Shown here: positions 53,720 through 63,088 of the stretch, piece after piece
Numbering within the stretch: position 1 is the stretch's first letter
Layout of the letters: each line of letters opens with the position of its first letter
Origin: Rhodovulum sp. MB263
GTDB taxonomy: Bacteria; Pseudomonadota; Alphaproteobacteria; Rhodobacterales; Rhodobacteraceae
Direction of reading: 5' to 3'
DNA length: 63,277 bases
Assembly (NCBI RefSeq): GCF_002073975.1
Contig: NZ_CP020386.1
Location: 1 to 63,277 of the forward strand
Notes under the pieces: generated by a model
Told to the model about the DNA's origin: nothing
The model's input: the letters and a program-made list of their open reading frames with translations, nothing else
The model's database searches: none
Made by a program: the position numbers and the translations under genes

Positions 53720-54808
53720 TCAGGGCTGAGGATCGAGGCCGGGTCGGGCCGCGGCCGGTTTCGGCCTGTGCTTGCGCCGAATTCCCAGCACCGGCTGACG
53801 CAGGGACGGGATGCGGTCGATGACGAGATGCAGCAGCACCGGGACCAGCAGCCCCGTGCTCAGACCGCAGGCGAACAGCACCCAGACATCGGTCACATCG
53901 AGCGCCTGCAAGGCCCGCCGCGTCGCCGAGGTGGCCAATACGTGGTAAAGATAGATCGTGAAGGAAAACGGCCGAAGCGCATCGAGCCAGCCGATCCGGG
54001 GCATCAGGAGCAACATCGTCAGAGCGATGCCGAGCCCGAAGCCGAGGCTCTGCAGATCGCCGCGATATCCCGAAAGCCGCCCGGTCTCGAGATAGAGCCC
54101 GATATTCCACCAGCACGCCGCAAGCACCGCAGCCAGGGCCAGCGCCGCCAGCCAGACCCGGTGCCGCAGCAGCTGGTCGGCATGGCGGTGGCAAAGCGTT
54201 CCGAACAGGAAATAGGGCAGCAGGTAGAAGGCCCCGCCGATCGACAGGAAGCTGGTGCGCAGGCTGATCCCGGCCAGCGTCATCACCACGGCGCCGAGAA
54301 ACAGCAGCACGGTATGGCGTTGGCGCAGCAGGGCGTCGACCAGTCCGAAGACCACGAAGATCACCATGATCGACTGCAGGAACCAGAAATGGGCGTAATG
54401 ATGGAACAGCACCCGGACCGGGCCCTGCACCGTCAGGCTGTAGACATTGCCGACCGCCATTCCGGCCAGCGAGAACAGCAGTGCCGCGATCCAGCCCGGG
54501 ATGATCAGCCGCCGGAGCTTGCCGGTGAGAAACCTGCCGTAATCGGTCGGAACCGGTGGCCGGAAGGCATAGACGAAGCCTGCCACGAAGGCGAAAAGCG
54601 GCATTCTCGCATCGACCAGGAATTCCGCGAACAGCCGCAGCGGATGCGGATATTCGACATTGAGCCCGGCTTCGGGTCCGGCCCCGATCACGTGATAGGC
54701 GACCAGCAGAAGGACGGCCACGACCCGCAGGGACTCGACCGGCATGCCGGCGGCGGTCTTCCCTGCAGCCGGGCTCGCCGTCACTGTCACCGTCGCTGTT
54801 GCAGTCAC
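53720..54808 (-). CDS. Acyltransferase 3 family membrane protein
   Basis: About 362 aa. MPVESLRVVAVLLLVAYHVI (first helix with conserved His), then ARMPLFAFVAGFVYAF, GKLRRLIIPGWIAALLFSLA and HFWFLQSIMVIFVVFGLVDA follow the family order. About ten helices and a basic C-terminus. I prefer GTG 54808 (GGAAG about 8 bp upstream); ATG 54745 would remove 21 Thr/Ala-rich residues and is also plausible. Same strand as, and downstream-related to, nothing else; probably transcribed from the 54809-55063 gap. Confidence 0.87.
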   Translation of the reverse strand: MTATATVTVTASPAAGKTAAGMPVESLRVVAVLLLVAYHVIGAGPEAGLNVEYPHPLRLFAEFLVDARMPLFAFVAGFVYAFRPPVPTDYGRFLTGKLRRLIIPGWIAALLFSLAGMAVGNVYSLTVQGPVRVLFHHYAHFWFLQSIMVIFVVFGLVDALLRQRHTVLLFLGAVVMTLAGISLRTSFLSIGGAFYLLPYFLFGTLCHRHADQLLRHRVWLAALALAAVLAACWWNIGLYLETGRLSGYRGDLQSLGFGLGIALTMLLLMPRIGWLDALRPFSFTIYLYHVLATSATRRALQALDVTDVWVLFACGLSTGLLVPVLLHLVIDRIPSLRQPVLGIRRKHRPKPAAARPGLDPQP

Positions 54809-55063
54809 GGAGCATCTTCCGATTTCCGCCGGATCCGGGCCGCGGTTCGCCAGGAGGAATGTTATTCGGCAAAGGCCATATTCTTGTCCAGCGCAAAGCC
54901 GGAGCAGGCAAAAGCCCGCCCGGCCGCGTCCGCCCCTGCCTGAAAATGCAGCGCTCCGGCAGCCGCGGTCCCTGCCTCCGTCCCTCCCCCCTCCGCTCCC
55001 CTGCGGCTCGCCTTTCGCGGCAGGGGCGGCTAAGACGGATCCGGTGCAATGCAGGTGCGCAGC
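54809..55063. promoter_or_regulatory. Divergent promoter region, 255 bp
   Basis: Lies between the acyltransferase (minus) and the glycosyltransferase at 55064 (plus). Contains ccctccgctcccctgc-like pyrimidine runs; no clear hexamers or repeats. Confidence 0.3.
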
Positions 55064-56260
55064 ATGACCCCGACGGCAATCGCCTATCTGGTGCCCGAAT
55101 TCCCGGGCCAGACCCATGCCTTCTTCTGGCGCGAGATCCAGGCCCTCGAAGAGGCCGGGCTGCGGGTCCGGACGGTCTCGACCCGGCGCCCCGCCCCCGG
55201 GGCCTGTCCGCATGATTTCGCGGCCGGGGCCGCCGCGCGCACCGCCTATCTGTTTCCGCCCCCGCTCGCGGCGGTGGTCCGGCTTGCCGGGCGCCCGCTC
55301 CGCAGCCTGCGCGCGCTGGCCTATGTGCTGGGGCTGTCGGAAACGCCCTGGCGCCGGCGGCTGCCGCTTCTGGGGCTGATCGCCTCTGCCTCTGCGCTGG
55401 GGCGGATCTGCCGGCGCGAGCGGCTTGGTCATGTCCATATCCATTCCTGCGCCACCGCCGCGCATCTGGGCGCGCTCGCGGCCATTCTCGACGATCTTTC
55501 CTACAGCCTGACCCTGCATGGCGACCTGCCGGTCTATGGCACCGATCATGCCGCCAAGATGGCGCGCGCGTGCTTCGTCGCCGCGGTCACCCGGCCGCTG
55601 GCCGCGCAGATCGCGACGGTCAGCCCCGGCACGCCGGCCCCGGTGATCTGGATGGGCGTCGATGCCGACCGCTTCCGCCCGGCAGCCTCCGCTCCTCCCC
55701 GGCCCGAGGGCGCGCCCCTCGAGGTGGTGACGGTGGCGCGGCTCAACCATACCAAGGGCCATGTCCACCTGCTCGAGGCGATGGCGCGGCTCCGGGCCGA
55801 GGGCGTGGCGATCCGCTACCGCATGGCCGGTGACGGGCCCGAGCGCCCGGTGCTCGAGGCCCATGTCGCGCGGCTCGGGCTGCAGGACGAGGCGCAGTTC
55901 CTCGGCCCGCTTTCCGAGACGGGGGTGATCGGGCTTCTGCATTCGGCCGATGTGCTGGCGCTGACCTCCTTCGGGGCGGGCGAGGCCGCGCCGGTCACGG
56001 TGATGGAGGCGATGGCGGCGGGCCTGCCCACGGTGGTCTCGGCGATCGGCGGCACGCCCGACATGATCGAGGACGGGGTCGACGGGTGTCTGGTGCCGCA
56101 GCGCGACGAGGAGGCGATTGCCGCAGCGCTCCGCCGCCTTGCCGCCGATCCGGCCCTGCGCGCCCGGATCGGGGCGGCCGCCCGGCAGACGGCACTGGCC
56201 CGGTTCGACTATCGCGCCCAGGCGAGGGCACTTCTGAAGGCGCTGGCGGACGCGCGCTGA
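55064..56260 (+). CDS. Family 4 glycosyltransferase (WcaL-like)
   Basis: A 398-aa enzyme related to that at 51295. Opening IAYLVPEFPGQTHAFFWREI; HVHIHSCATAAHLGALAAIL (about 123-142); YSLTLHGDLPVYG; VIWMGVDADRFRP; VVTVARLNHTKGHVHLLEAM (about 222-241); YRMAGDGPERPVLEAHVARL; and LTSFGAGEAAPVTVMEAMAA, with the conserved Glu pair, around 302-321. I use ATG 55064; ATG 55049 is an in-frame alternative. A single gene between a divergent acyltransferase and the rml operon on the opposite strand. Confidence 0.91.
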   Translation: MTPTAIAYLVPEFPGQTHAFFWREIQALEEAGLRVRTVSTRRPAPGACPHDFAAGAAARTAYLFPPPLAAVVRLAGRPLRSLRALAYVLGLSETPWRRRLPLLGLIASASALGRICRRERLGHVHIHSCATAAHLGALAAILDDLSYSLTLHGDLPVYGTDHAAKMARACFVAAVTRPLAAQIATVSPGTPAPVIWMGVDADRFRPAASAPPRPEGAPLEVVTVARLNHTKGHVHLLEAMARLRAEGVAIRYRMAGDGPERPVLEAHVARLGLQDEAQFLGPLSETGVIGLLHSADVLALTSFGAGEAAPVTVMEAMAAGLPTVVSAIGGTPDMIEDGVDGCLVPQRDEEAIAAALRRLAADPALRARIGAAARQTALARFDYRAQARALLKALADAR

Positions 56261-56323
56261 GCCCTTGCCCGCGGCCCCATCTCCGGAGATGCTTTCCGCC
56301 GGCGGTGCCGGGCCCGGCCCGGT

Positions 56324-57205
56324 TCAGTCCTCTTCGGCCAGCCGGGCGAGGAAGGCGCCGTAGCGGGTCTTGCCGAAGAAAGCGGCATGGGCCAGCAATG
56401 CGTCGCGGTCGATCCAGCCCTGACGATAGGCGATCTCCTCGGGCGCGCTGATCTGCAACCCCTGCCGGTCCTGCAGGGTGCGCACGAAATTGGCCGCGTC
56501 GAGCAGGCTTGCATGGGTGCCGGTGTCGAGCCAGGCATAGCCCCGGCCCATCTTCTCGACCGTGAGGCTGCCTTCGGCGAGATAGGTTTCCAGAAGCGAG
56601 GTGATCTCGAGCTCGCCCCGGGCCGAGGGGGTGATCCGGCGCGCGCGCTCGGGGGCGCTGCCATCGAGGAAATAAAGCCCCGTCACCGCATAGTCCGAGG
56701 CCGGATGCTCGGGCTTTTCCTCGATCCCGGTTGCCTTCGTGCCGCTGGCGTCAAAGGTGACCACGCCATAGCGTTCGGGATCGGCCACCTGATAGCCGAA
56801 GACGGTGCCGCCCTCGGGGCGGGCATCGGCCCGGGCCAGGATCTCGGGCAGGCCATGGCCGAAGAAGATGTTGTCGCCCAGCACCATCGCCGAGGACGCG
56901 CCATCGAGGAAATCCTCGGCCAGCAGATAGGCCTGGGCCAACCCGTCGGGCGAGGGCTGGGTGATCCAGGTGAGGCTGAGCCCCCATTTCGAGCCGTCGC
57001 CCATAAGCCGCCGGAACTGGGACTGATCCTCGGGGGTGGTGATCACCGCGATCTCGCGGATGCCCGCCAGCATCAGGACGCTGAGCGGATAGTAGATCAT
57101 CGGCTTGTCATAAAGCGGCAGGAGCTGCTTCGAGACGCCCATGGTGATCGGGTAAAGCCGGGTGCCCGAGCCCCCGGCCAGAATGATGCCCTTGCGCTTG
57201 CTCAT
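56324..57205 (-). CDS. rmlA: Glucose-1-phosphate thymidylyltransferase
   Basis: A 293-aa enzyme, normal length for RmlA, making dTDP-glucose from dTTP and glucose-1-P. Signature GIILAGGSGTRLYPITMGVS (6-25) and KQLLPLYDKPMIYYPLSVLM (26-45); MVLGDNIFFGHGLPEILA (about 107-124); GIEEKPEHPASDYAVTGLYF; and RGYAWLDTGTHASLLDA. Last of the rmlCBDA operon; its ATG overlaps the rmlD stop by 4 bp. Confidence 0.98.
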   Translation of the reverse strand: MSKRKGIILAGGSGTRLYPITMGVSKQLLPLYDKPMIYYPLSVLMLAGIREIAVITTPEDQSQFRRLMGDGSKWGLSLTWITQPSPDGLAQAYLLAEDFLDGASSAMVLGDNIFFGHGLPEILARADARPEGGTVFGYQVADPERYGVVTFDASGTKATGIEEKPEHPASDYAVTGLYFLDGSAPERARRITPSARGELEITSLLETYLAEGSLTVEKMGRGYAWLDTGTHASLLDAANFVRTLQDRQGLQISAPEEIAYRQGWIDRDALLAHAAFFGKTRYGAFLARLAEED

Positions 57206-58059
57206 GTCTTCACTGCCTCGAGATCGGAAAGGACCCGGGCCAGGCTCTGGCGCCAGTCGGGCCGGGGGATGCCGAAGACGACCTCGGTGCCGGTGCAGTC
57301 GAGCCTGGAATTGGCGGGCCGTCTGGCCGGTGTCGGATAGGCGCTGGAAGGGATGTCCTCGACTTCCGTTGCCAGCCCCGCCTGCCGGAAGATCTCGCGG
57401 GCGAAATCGGCCCAGGAGACATCCGGGGCGCCCGCGAAGTGAAAGGTGCCGCGATGTTCGGGCGTCTCCTGCAGATGCGTCGCGATCCTCAGGCAGGCCT
57501 CGGCGATATCGCCCGCAGCCGTCGGCCCGCCGACCTGATCGGCCACGACGGTCAGGCGCTCGCGCTCGGCGCCCAGCCGGAGCATGGTCTTGACGAAATT
57601 CGATCCATGCGCCGAGAACACCCAGGAGGTGCGCAGGATGACGAATGCGCCCCCCGCCTCGCGCACGGCCTCTTCGCCCAGAAGCTTGCTGCGGCCATAG
57701 GCCCCCAGGGGGCCGGTCGCGGCATCGATCTCGCGGGGCGTATCGCCCGAGCCGTCGAAGACATAGTCGGTCGAGAGATGGACGAAGGGGATGCCCTTCT
57801 TGGCGCAGGCCCAGGCCATCGCCGCGGGGGCGGCCGCGTTGATCCTGGTGGCCAGCTCCTCTTCCTCTTCCGCGCGGTCGACGGCGGTATAGGCGGCGGC
57901 ATTGATCACCGCCCCGGCGCCGCTGGCGGCGATCGCTGCGGCACAGGCCCGGGGATCGTCCAGATCCGCCTCGGCGCGCGAGAGAAACCGTGCCCCGGGC
58001 GCGCGAGCGCGCAATTCGCGGGCCACCTGCCCGGTCGATCCGAAGACCAGAAGGCTCAT
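57202..58059 (-). CDS. rmlD: dTDP-4-dehydrorhamnose reductase
   Basis: A 285-aa SDR enzyme for the last step to dTDP-L-rhamnose (NAD(P)H). Nucleotide-binding [15 protein letters not shown] (3-17); [19 protein letters not shown] (about 58-76); [36 protein letters not shown] with the catalytic Tyr-Lys pair (about 123-141); and C-terminal [10 protein letters not shown], as in RmlD. ATG 58059 is used; the upstream extension to 58107 overlaps rmlB and is not conserved-looking. 4-bp overlaps with both neighbours. Confidence 0.97.
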   Translation of the reverse strand: MSLLVFGSTGQVARELRARAPGARFLSRAEADLDDPRACAAAIAASGAGAVINAAAYTAVDRAEEEEELATRINAAAPAAMAWACAKKGIPFVHLSTDYVFDGSGDTPREIDAATGPLGAYGRSKLLGEEAVREAGGAFVILRTSWVFSAHGSNFVKTMLRLGAERERLTVVADQVGGPTAAGDIAEACLRIATHLQETPEHRGTFHFAGAPDVSWADFAREIFRQAGLATEVEDIPSSAYPTPARRPANSRLDCTGTEVVFGIPRPDWRQSLARVLSDLEAVKT

Positions 58060-59090
58060 GCGCCCAACCTCCGTCCGACCCCGTCCCGGTTCAGCAGAGG
58101 CCGCCACCAGGCCTCGTTGTCGAGATACCAGCGCACGGTGCGGCGCAGCCCTTCCTCCAGCGTGACCGAGGGGCGCCAGCCCAGTTCCTCGCGGATACGG
58201 GACGGGTCGATCGCATAGCGCAGATCATGGCCGGGCCGGTCGGTGACAAAGGAAATCAGGCTGGAATAGGGTCTGTTTGCGGGCTTCATCTCGTCGAGGA
58301 GGGCGCAGATCATCCGCACCAGGTCGATATTGCGGGCCTCGTTCTCGCCGCCGATATTGTAGGACCGCCCGACCCGGCCCTTCTGCACCACCAGCAGCAG
58401 CGCCGCCGCGTGATCCTCGACATAAAGCCAGTCGCGCACGTTCTCGCCCGCGCCATAGACCGGGATCGGCTTGCCCGCCAGCGCGTTCAGGATCACCACC
58501 GGGATCAGCTTCTCGGGGAAGTGGTAGGGACCGTAATTGTTCGAGCAATTGGTCAGCAGAACCGGCAGCCCATAGGTCTCGTGCCAGGCCCGGACCAGAT
58601 GGTCGGAAGAGGCTTTCGAGGCGGAATAGGGACTGCGCGGGTCATAGGGCGTGGTTTCGGTGAACTTGCCCTCGGCCCCCAGCGAGCCGAACACCTCGTC
58701 GGTCGAGATGTGATGGAAGCGGAAGCTCTCGGGCCGCCCCCTGCCCTCCCAGTAGCCGCGCGCGGCCTGCAGCAGCGCATAGGTGCCCAGCACGTTGGTC
58801 TCGATGAAGGCGCCGGGGCCGTCGATCGAGCGGTCGACATGGGATTCGGCGGCCAGATGCATCACCGCATCGGGGGCGTGTTCGGCGAAAACAGTCTCTA
58901 ACACGGCCTGATCGCGGATATCGGCCTTGACGAAGGCATAGCCGGGATGATCGGCGACAGAGGCCAGGTTTTCGAGGCAGGCGGCATAGGTCAGCGCATC
59001 GAGATTGACGACCTCATGCCCGTCGGCAAGCGCCTGGCGCAGGACGGCCGAGCCGATGAACCCGGCACCGCCGGTAACGAGAAGCTTCAT
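58056..59090 (-). CDS. rmlB: dTDP-glucose 4,6-dehydratase
   Basis: A 344-aa extended [22 protein letters not shown] (1-19) binds [23 protein letters not shown] (about 75-94); [13 protein letters not shown] (catalytic Asp-Glu after STDE); [20 protein letters not shown] with the Tyr-Lys pair; [20 protein letters not shown]; and [15 protein letters not shown]. Slightly shorter than the usual 350-360 aa but complete. Its ATG overlaps the rmlC stop by 4 bp. Confidence 0.98.
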   Translation of the reverse strand: MKLLVTGGAGFIGSAVLRQALADGHEVVNLDALTYAACLENLASVADHPGYAFVKADIRDQAVLETVFAEHAPDAVMHLAAESHVDRSIDGPGAFIETNVLGTYALLQAARGYWEGRGRPESFRFHHISTDEVFGSLGAEGKFTETTPYDPRSPYSASKASSDHLVRAWHETYGLPVLLTNCSNNYGPYHFPEKLIPVVILNALAGKPIPVYGAGENVRDWLYVEDHAAALLLVVQKGRVGRSYNIGGENEARNIDLVRMICALLDEMKPANRPYSSLISFVTDRPGHDLRYAIDPSRIREELGWRPSVTLEEGLRRTVRWYLDNEAWWRPLLNRDGVGRRLGA

Positions 59091-59644
59091 GACTTGGTCC
59101 AGGTGAAGGGGCTGTCGAATTCCGCCAGCGGCGGCGCGGCACTGTCCTTGGCGCTGAGCACCGGGGCGCCGGGCAGCGGCCAGTCGATGCCGCAGCTGTC
59201 CCAGCGCACCGCCCCGTCCGATTGGGGCGCGTAATAGTCCGAGCATTTATAGACGATCTCGGTCTCGTCGGTCAGGGTGACGAAGCCGTGCAGGAACCCT
59301 TCGGGGATCAGGAGCTGCCGGCCATTCTCGAAGCTCAGCTCGACCCCGACCCAGCGGCCATAGCTGGGCGAGCCCTTGCGGATGTCGACCGCCACATCGA
59401 ACAGCGCGCCGCGCCCGCAGCGCACGAGCTTGGCCTGGGCATCGGGCGGGGCCTGGAAATGCAGCCCGCGCAAGGTGTTGCGGGTTTGCGAGAAGGAATG
59501 GTTGTCCTGGACGAACTCGGTCTCGATGCCATGTCCGGCCAGCCGCTTCCGATTCCAGGTTTCGCAGAAGAAGCCGCGCGCATCGCCATGGCGGTCTGGT
59601 GTCAGGATCAGGACATCGGAAAGGGCTGTCTGCTCTATCTGCAT
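59087..59644 (-). CDS. rmlC: dTDP-4-dehydrorhamnose 3,5-epimerase
   Basis: A 185-aa cupin, normal length for Rml[15 protein letters not shown] (17-30), [20 protein letters not shown] (45-64; H62 fits the catalytic His), [20 protein letters not shown] (75-94), IPEGFLHGF (113-121) and [12 protein letters not shown] (Y132 fits the second catalytic residue). First gene of rmlCBDA, so the operon promoter should lie in 59645-59868. Confidence 0.97.
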   Translation of the reverse strand: MQIEQTALSDVLILTPDRHGDARGFFCETWNRKRLAGHGIETEFVQDNHSFSQTRNTLRGLHFQAPPDAQAKLVRCGRGALFDVAVDIRKGSPSYGRWVGVELSFENGRQLLIPEGFLHGFVTLTDETEIVYKCSDYYAPQSDGAVRWDSCGIDWPLPGAPVLSAKDSAAPPLAEFDSPFTWTKS

Positions 59645-59868
59645 AGGCGAATTCCATCATCGAAACATCGCCCCCGGGTATCGGCCAGCCCCGCTCCGAT
59701 TGCAAACGGTTTGACCGGATCGCCCCGGCACAGCCATCCGCCGCGCCCCGGAGGGCGCAAAGCCCGGAATGCTGGTCAAAACCCGCTGCAGATGCTAGGA
59801 AAGACCCGTTTTTCCGCGGTGCGGCAATCGTATTTTTCGGATGTTTTCGGATGTTTTCGGGTGGGGAT
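59645..59868. promoter_or_regulatory. Divergent promoter region of the rml operon and the HAD-UbiA gene
   Basis: This 224-bp gap separates rmlC (minus) and the HAD-UbiA fusion (plus). It includes the tandem 10-bp repeat at 59831-59860. I cannot name hexamers with confidence. Confidence 0.4.
59831..59860. repeat. Three tandem 10-bp units
   Basis: The units tatttttcgg, atgttttcgg and atgttttcgg stand head to tail directly before the ribosome-binding site of the gene at 59869. The 10-bp period is one helical turn, so this may be a regulator-binding array or a slippage-prone leader; the last unit includes an in-frame ATG at 59851. Confidence 0.6.
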
Positions 59869-61305
59869 ATGCAGCACGCCATACGGCAGGATCGTGTTCT
59901 GGTGGTCGATCTGGACGGGACGCTGATCCGCTCCGACATGCTTTACGAAAGCCTCTGGGGCGCCTGCCGGGCGGACTGGACGGCCGGAGTGGCGGTCGCG
60001 GTGGCCCTGCCCCGCGGCCGGGCGGCGGTCAAGCGCCTGCTGGCCGGGCGTGCGCCCCTCGATCCGGCCGCGCTGCCCTATGACGCGGCCGTGCTCGAGC
60101 GGGTGCGGGCCTGGCGCGCGGCGGGCGGGCGTTGCGTTCTGGTCACCGCCACCGATCAGGGGCTGGCTGAGCGGATCGCCGCGCATCTGGGCCTGTTCGA
60201 CGAGGTGCATGGCTCGGACGGCACGACGAATCTCAAGGGGGCCGAAAAGGCCGCCTTCCTGAACCGGCGCTTCGGGGCGGGCCGCTACGCCTATATCGGC
60301 GACAGCCCGGCCGATCTGGCGGTCTGGCGCGACGCCGCCCGCGCGATCACCGTCAACGCGCCCGGGTCGCTGCGGCGGCAGGTCGAGGCGCTGGGGATCG
60401 AGACCGAGCATCTGGGGCCCGCGGCCCGGCCGCTCCGGCCCTATCTGCGGACGCTGCGTCCGCATCAATGGCTGAAGAATATCCTGGTCTTCCTGCCGAT
60501 TGTGGCTGGCCATCAGCTGCAGGCGGGCGTGCTGCTGCAAACTCTGCTGGCCTTCCTGGCCTTCAGCCTGGTCGCCTCGAGCGTCTATGTGGTCAATGAC
60601 CTGCTCGATCTTGCCGCCGACCGCGCCCATCCGCGCAAGCGCAACCGCGCGCTGGCCAGCGGCGCGCTGCCGATCGCCCATGGCACGGCGATGGCGCCCG
60701 TGCTGCTGGGGCTGGGCTTTCTGATCGCGGCGGCGCTGGGGCCGGCCTTCCTGGGGGTCATGGCGGCCTATTACCTGCTGACCACGGTCTATTCCTTCGA
60801 CCTCAAGCGCCGCCCGATCGTCGATATCTGCGCGCTGGCCTGCCTTTACACGCTGCGCATCGTCGCCGGAGCCGCCGCGACCGGGATCGTTCTGTCGGTC
60901 TGGCTGCTGGCCTTCTCGATCTTCTTCTTCTTCGCGCTGGCGGCGGTGAAGCGGCAGGCGGAACTGGTCGACATCGCCGCCCGCGGCGCGCTCGGCGCCT
61001 CTGGCCGGGGCTATCAGGTGGGCGATCTCGCGCTGGTGTCGCAGATGGCCGTGGCCTCGGGCTATGTCTCGGTGCTGGTCATGGCGCTTTACGTGAACTC
61101 GCCCGCGGTCAGCGAGCTCTATTCCTTCCCCCCCGCGCTCTGGGGGATCTGCCTGGTGCTGCTGTACTGGATCAGCCGGATGATCATGACCACCCATCGC
61201 GGGAACATGCATGACGATCCGGTGGTCTATGCCGCGAAGGACCGGGTCAGCCAGGTTTGCGGGCTGCTGATCTTCGCGCTCGCGCTGGTCGCGACGATGG
61301 CCTGA
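59869..61305 (+). CDS. HAD-hydrolase/UbiA-type prenyltransferase fusion
   Basis: A 478-aa fusion. Residues 1-190 form a HAD phosphatase domain: VLVVDLDGTLIRSDML (10-25; D14 nucleophile, D16), CVLVTATDQGLAERIAAHLG (about 88-107) and AYIGDSPADLAVWRDA (about 141-156). From about 205 a UbiA membrane domain: LRPHQWLKNILVFLPIV, VYVVNDLLDLAADRAHPRKR (about 239-258, Asp-rich motif 1) and VYSFDLKRRPIVDI (motif 2). Such fusions resemble decaprenyl-phosphate phosphoribosyltransferase plus phosphatase and could attach a phosphorylated sugar to a polyprenyl carrier and remove the phosphate. Start ATG 59869 after GGTGGGGAT. The next gene begins 2 bp after its stop. Confidence 0.88.
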   Translation: MQHAIRQDRVLVVDLDGTLIRSDMLYESLWGACRADWTAGVAVAVALPRGRAAVKRLLAGRAPLDPAALPYDAAVLERVRAWRAAGGRCVLVTATDQGLAERIAAHLGLFDEVHGSDGTTNLKGAEKAAFLNRRFGAGRYAYIGDSPADLAVWRDAARAITVNAPGSLRRQVEALGIETEHLGPAARPLRPYLRTLRPHQWLKNILVFLPIVAGHQLQAGVLLQTLLAFLAFSLVASSVYVVNDLLDLAADRAHPRKRNRALASGALPIAHGTAMAPVLLGLGFLIAAALGPAFLGVMAAYYLLTTVYSFDLKRRPIVDICALACLYTLRIVAGAAATGIVLSVWLLAFSIFFFFALAAVKRQAELVDIAARGALGASGRGYQVGDLALVSQMAVASGYVSVLVMALYVNSPAVSELYSFPPALWGICLVLLYWISRMIMTTHRGNMHDDPVVYAAKDRVSQVCGLLIFALALVATMA

Positions 61306-61307
61306 GC

Positions 61308-62822
61308 ATGGCGCCGGGGCCTGCCGCACCCCTTGCCGGAGACCGGCGCGCCGAGGCCCGGACGGTGGCCCTTTTCACCCTCGCCGCGGCGGCGGCCCAG
61401 CTGGCCCTGATCGGCAATAACAGCTTTACCGGCGACGAGCAGGTGACGCTGCTGTTCCTGCGGGCGGACTGGTCCGAGCTTTGGGGCCCGCTCTGGGGCG
61501 CCGATACCCACCGGCCCTATTACTACATGCTGCTCAAGGCCTGGTCCGGGGTCTTCGGCGAAAGCCGCTTCGCGCTGCGATCGCTGGGCGGGCTGCTGCA
61601 TGCGGCGAGCCTGCCTTTCGTCTGGGTCCTTGCGCGGCGGCTCGGCGGGCGGCGGGCGGCGGTCTGGGCGCTGGCCTTCTCGGTGCTGTCGCCGCTGGCG
61701 CTCTTCTACGGCCGCGACATCCGCAACTACCCGCTGGTGACATTCTCTGTCTTCGGCTCGCTGGCCGCGCTTTCGGCGCTCGCGGCCGCCGAGCGCGCCG
61801 GGGCCCGAGCCCTTCCGGCCCGGCGCCGGGTGCTGCTTTGGGCAGGGGTGACGACGGGCGCGGCCTCGGCCTTCTATGCCCATTCGATCTCGGTGCTGTA
61901 TCCGGTGCTGGTCGGGCTCTGGGCGCTGGGATGTGCCGGGGCGGGCCTCGTCTCCTGGCGCTTCGTCGGGCAGCTGGCGCTGGCCGGGCTGGTGCTGGCG
62001 CTGGTCTCGGTGCCCGCGCTGCTGCCGATGCTGCACCATGCCGAAACCACGCTGAAGGCGTTCTGGATCCCGCCGACCGATCCCGGCCGGCTGCTCTCGC
62101 AGATGCACGAGGCCTATCCCTACCCCGCCCCGCTTCTGCCGGCGGTGCTGGGGCTGATGGGGGTCGGGCTCTGGCGGCTGCGGGGCTGTGGGGCGGCGGG
62201 GCTTCTGATCCCGGTCATGGTGATCGGCCAGCCGGTCGCGCTGGCGCTGCTGGGGCTGGTCGAGCCGGTCTTCATCACCCGCGCCATGGTCTGGCCCGCG
62301 ATGCTGGCGAGCGTCCTTCTTGGTCTGGGCCTCGCCGGGCTGCCGGGGCGGCGGCTCCGGCTCGGGGGCGCGGCGCTGGTGCTGCTGGCCCAGGCGCTGG
62401 CCGCGCGCCCCGATTATGTGACCCATTACCGGCCATCCGAGCCCGAACGGCTGGCCGCCTTCTTCGACCGCATCGACCCGGCCGGGACCGAACTGATCCT
62501 CGGCCGTCAGAATGTCGAACATCTGCTGCGCTGGAGCTATCCCGCCCTGTTCGATGGCCCTGTCTTCGCCTTCAACAAGAATGACAGGAAGATCGTCTAC
62601 GATGCCGCCAATCGTTCGGTGCGGGTCTTGCGCGGCGAGGCCGACAAGCTGCCGCTCACCCGGCCCCGTTTCCTGATCGTGCAACAGATTCGCCCACCGG
62701 CGCCGCAGGGCACGGATGTCACCCCGGCGCTCGACCGGATCGCCGCCCGCGGACGGCTGATCGCAGCGGCAGAAGGGGCCTGGTGGCGGGCCGAACTCTA
62801 TGAGCGACGCGATCCGCCCTGA
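61308..62822 (+). CDS. GT39-like polyprenyl-phosphate-dependent glycosyltransferase
   Basis: A 504-aa polytopic protein with 10-12 helices. The first periplasmic loop has IGNNSFTGDEQVTLLFLRAD (about 35-54), whose Asp-Glu matches the catalytic acid of the ArnT/PMT family, then HRPYYYMLLKAW, RNYPLVTFSVFGSLAALSAL and YAHSISVLYPVLVGLWALG. It probably transfers the sugar made lipid-linked by the HAD-UbiA protein encoded 2 bp upstream. The C-terminal 120 residues are soluble and periplasmic (FFDRIDPAGTELILG). Could be an arabinose-like or ribose-like transferase, but this is inference. Confidence 0.88.
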   Translation: MAPGPAAPLAGDRRAEARTVALFTLAAAAAQLALIGNNSFTGDEQVTLLFLRADWSELWGPLWGADTHRPYYYMLLKAWSGVFGESRFALRSLGGLLHAASLPFVWVLARRLGGRRAAVWALAFSVLSPLALFYGRDIRNYPLVTFSVFGSLAALSALAAAERAGARALPARRRVLLWAGVTTGAASAFYAHSISVLYPVLVGLWALGCAGAGLVSWRFVGQLALAGLVLALVSVPALLPMLHHAETTLKAFWIPPTDPGRLLSQMHEAYPYPAPLLPAVLGLMGVGLWRLRGCGAAGLLIPVMVIGQPVALALLGLVEPVFITRAMVWPAMLASVLLGLGLAGLPGRRLRLGGAALVLLAQALAARPDYVTHYRPSEPERLAAFFDRIDPAGTELILGRQNVEHLLRWSYPALFDGPVFAFNKNDRKIVYDAANRSVRVLRGEADKLPLTRPRFLIVQQIRPPAPQGTDVTPALDRIAARGRLIAAAEGAWWRAELYERRDPP

Positions 62823-62956
62823 CCCGGCCGCCCCGGAATGGCCCTGAATGGCCAGGGAATGGATCGGGAACGGCCGGCGCCGCATCCGAAATATTTTCCA
62901 ATAATAACCTGAATATGCGCGCTTCGCTCTTGGCTTTGACGAAAGGGGGATCGTGA

Positions 62957-63088
62957 ATGAAGCACGCCGGCAAAGCGGCTGAAACCGAAACTCAGGCCGA
63001 GATCAAGGCGGATTATCTTTCTTTCGTAGGGGAAATTAGATACTATTGGTCGCATCTGGGACCAATTAAACCAGAGATTTATTTTTGA
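62957..63088 (+). CDS. Possible small protein (43 aa)
   Basis: An ATG at 62957, preceded by gaaaggggga 6 bp upstream, opens a frame of 43 codons ending TGA 63086-63088. The product starts MKHAGKAAETETQAEIKADY and ends PIKPEIYF; it is charged at the N-terminus and aromatic at the C-terminus, with no membrane helix. It lies just before the exosortase substrate, which starts 35 bp later. The frame also spans an inverted repeat, so it may be only a leader. Confidence 0.35.
   Translation: MKHAGKAAETETQAEIKADYLSFVGEIRYYWSHLGPIKPEIYF
63045..63066. promoter_or_regulatory. Inverted repeat upstream of the VPLPA-CTERM gene
   Basis: Seven-base arms attggtc (63045-63051) and gaccaat (63060-63066) are separated by 8 bp, a spacing common for dimeric regulators. 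It ends 57 bp before the start codon at 63124, consistent with an operator near the promoter. Confidence 0.4.
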
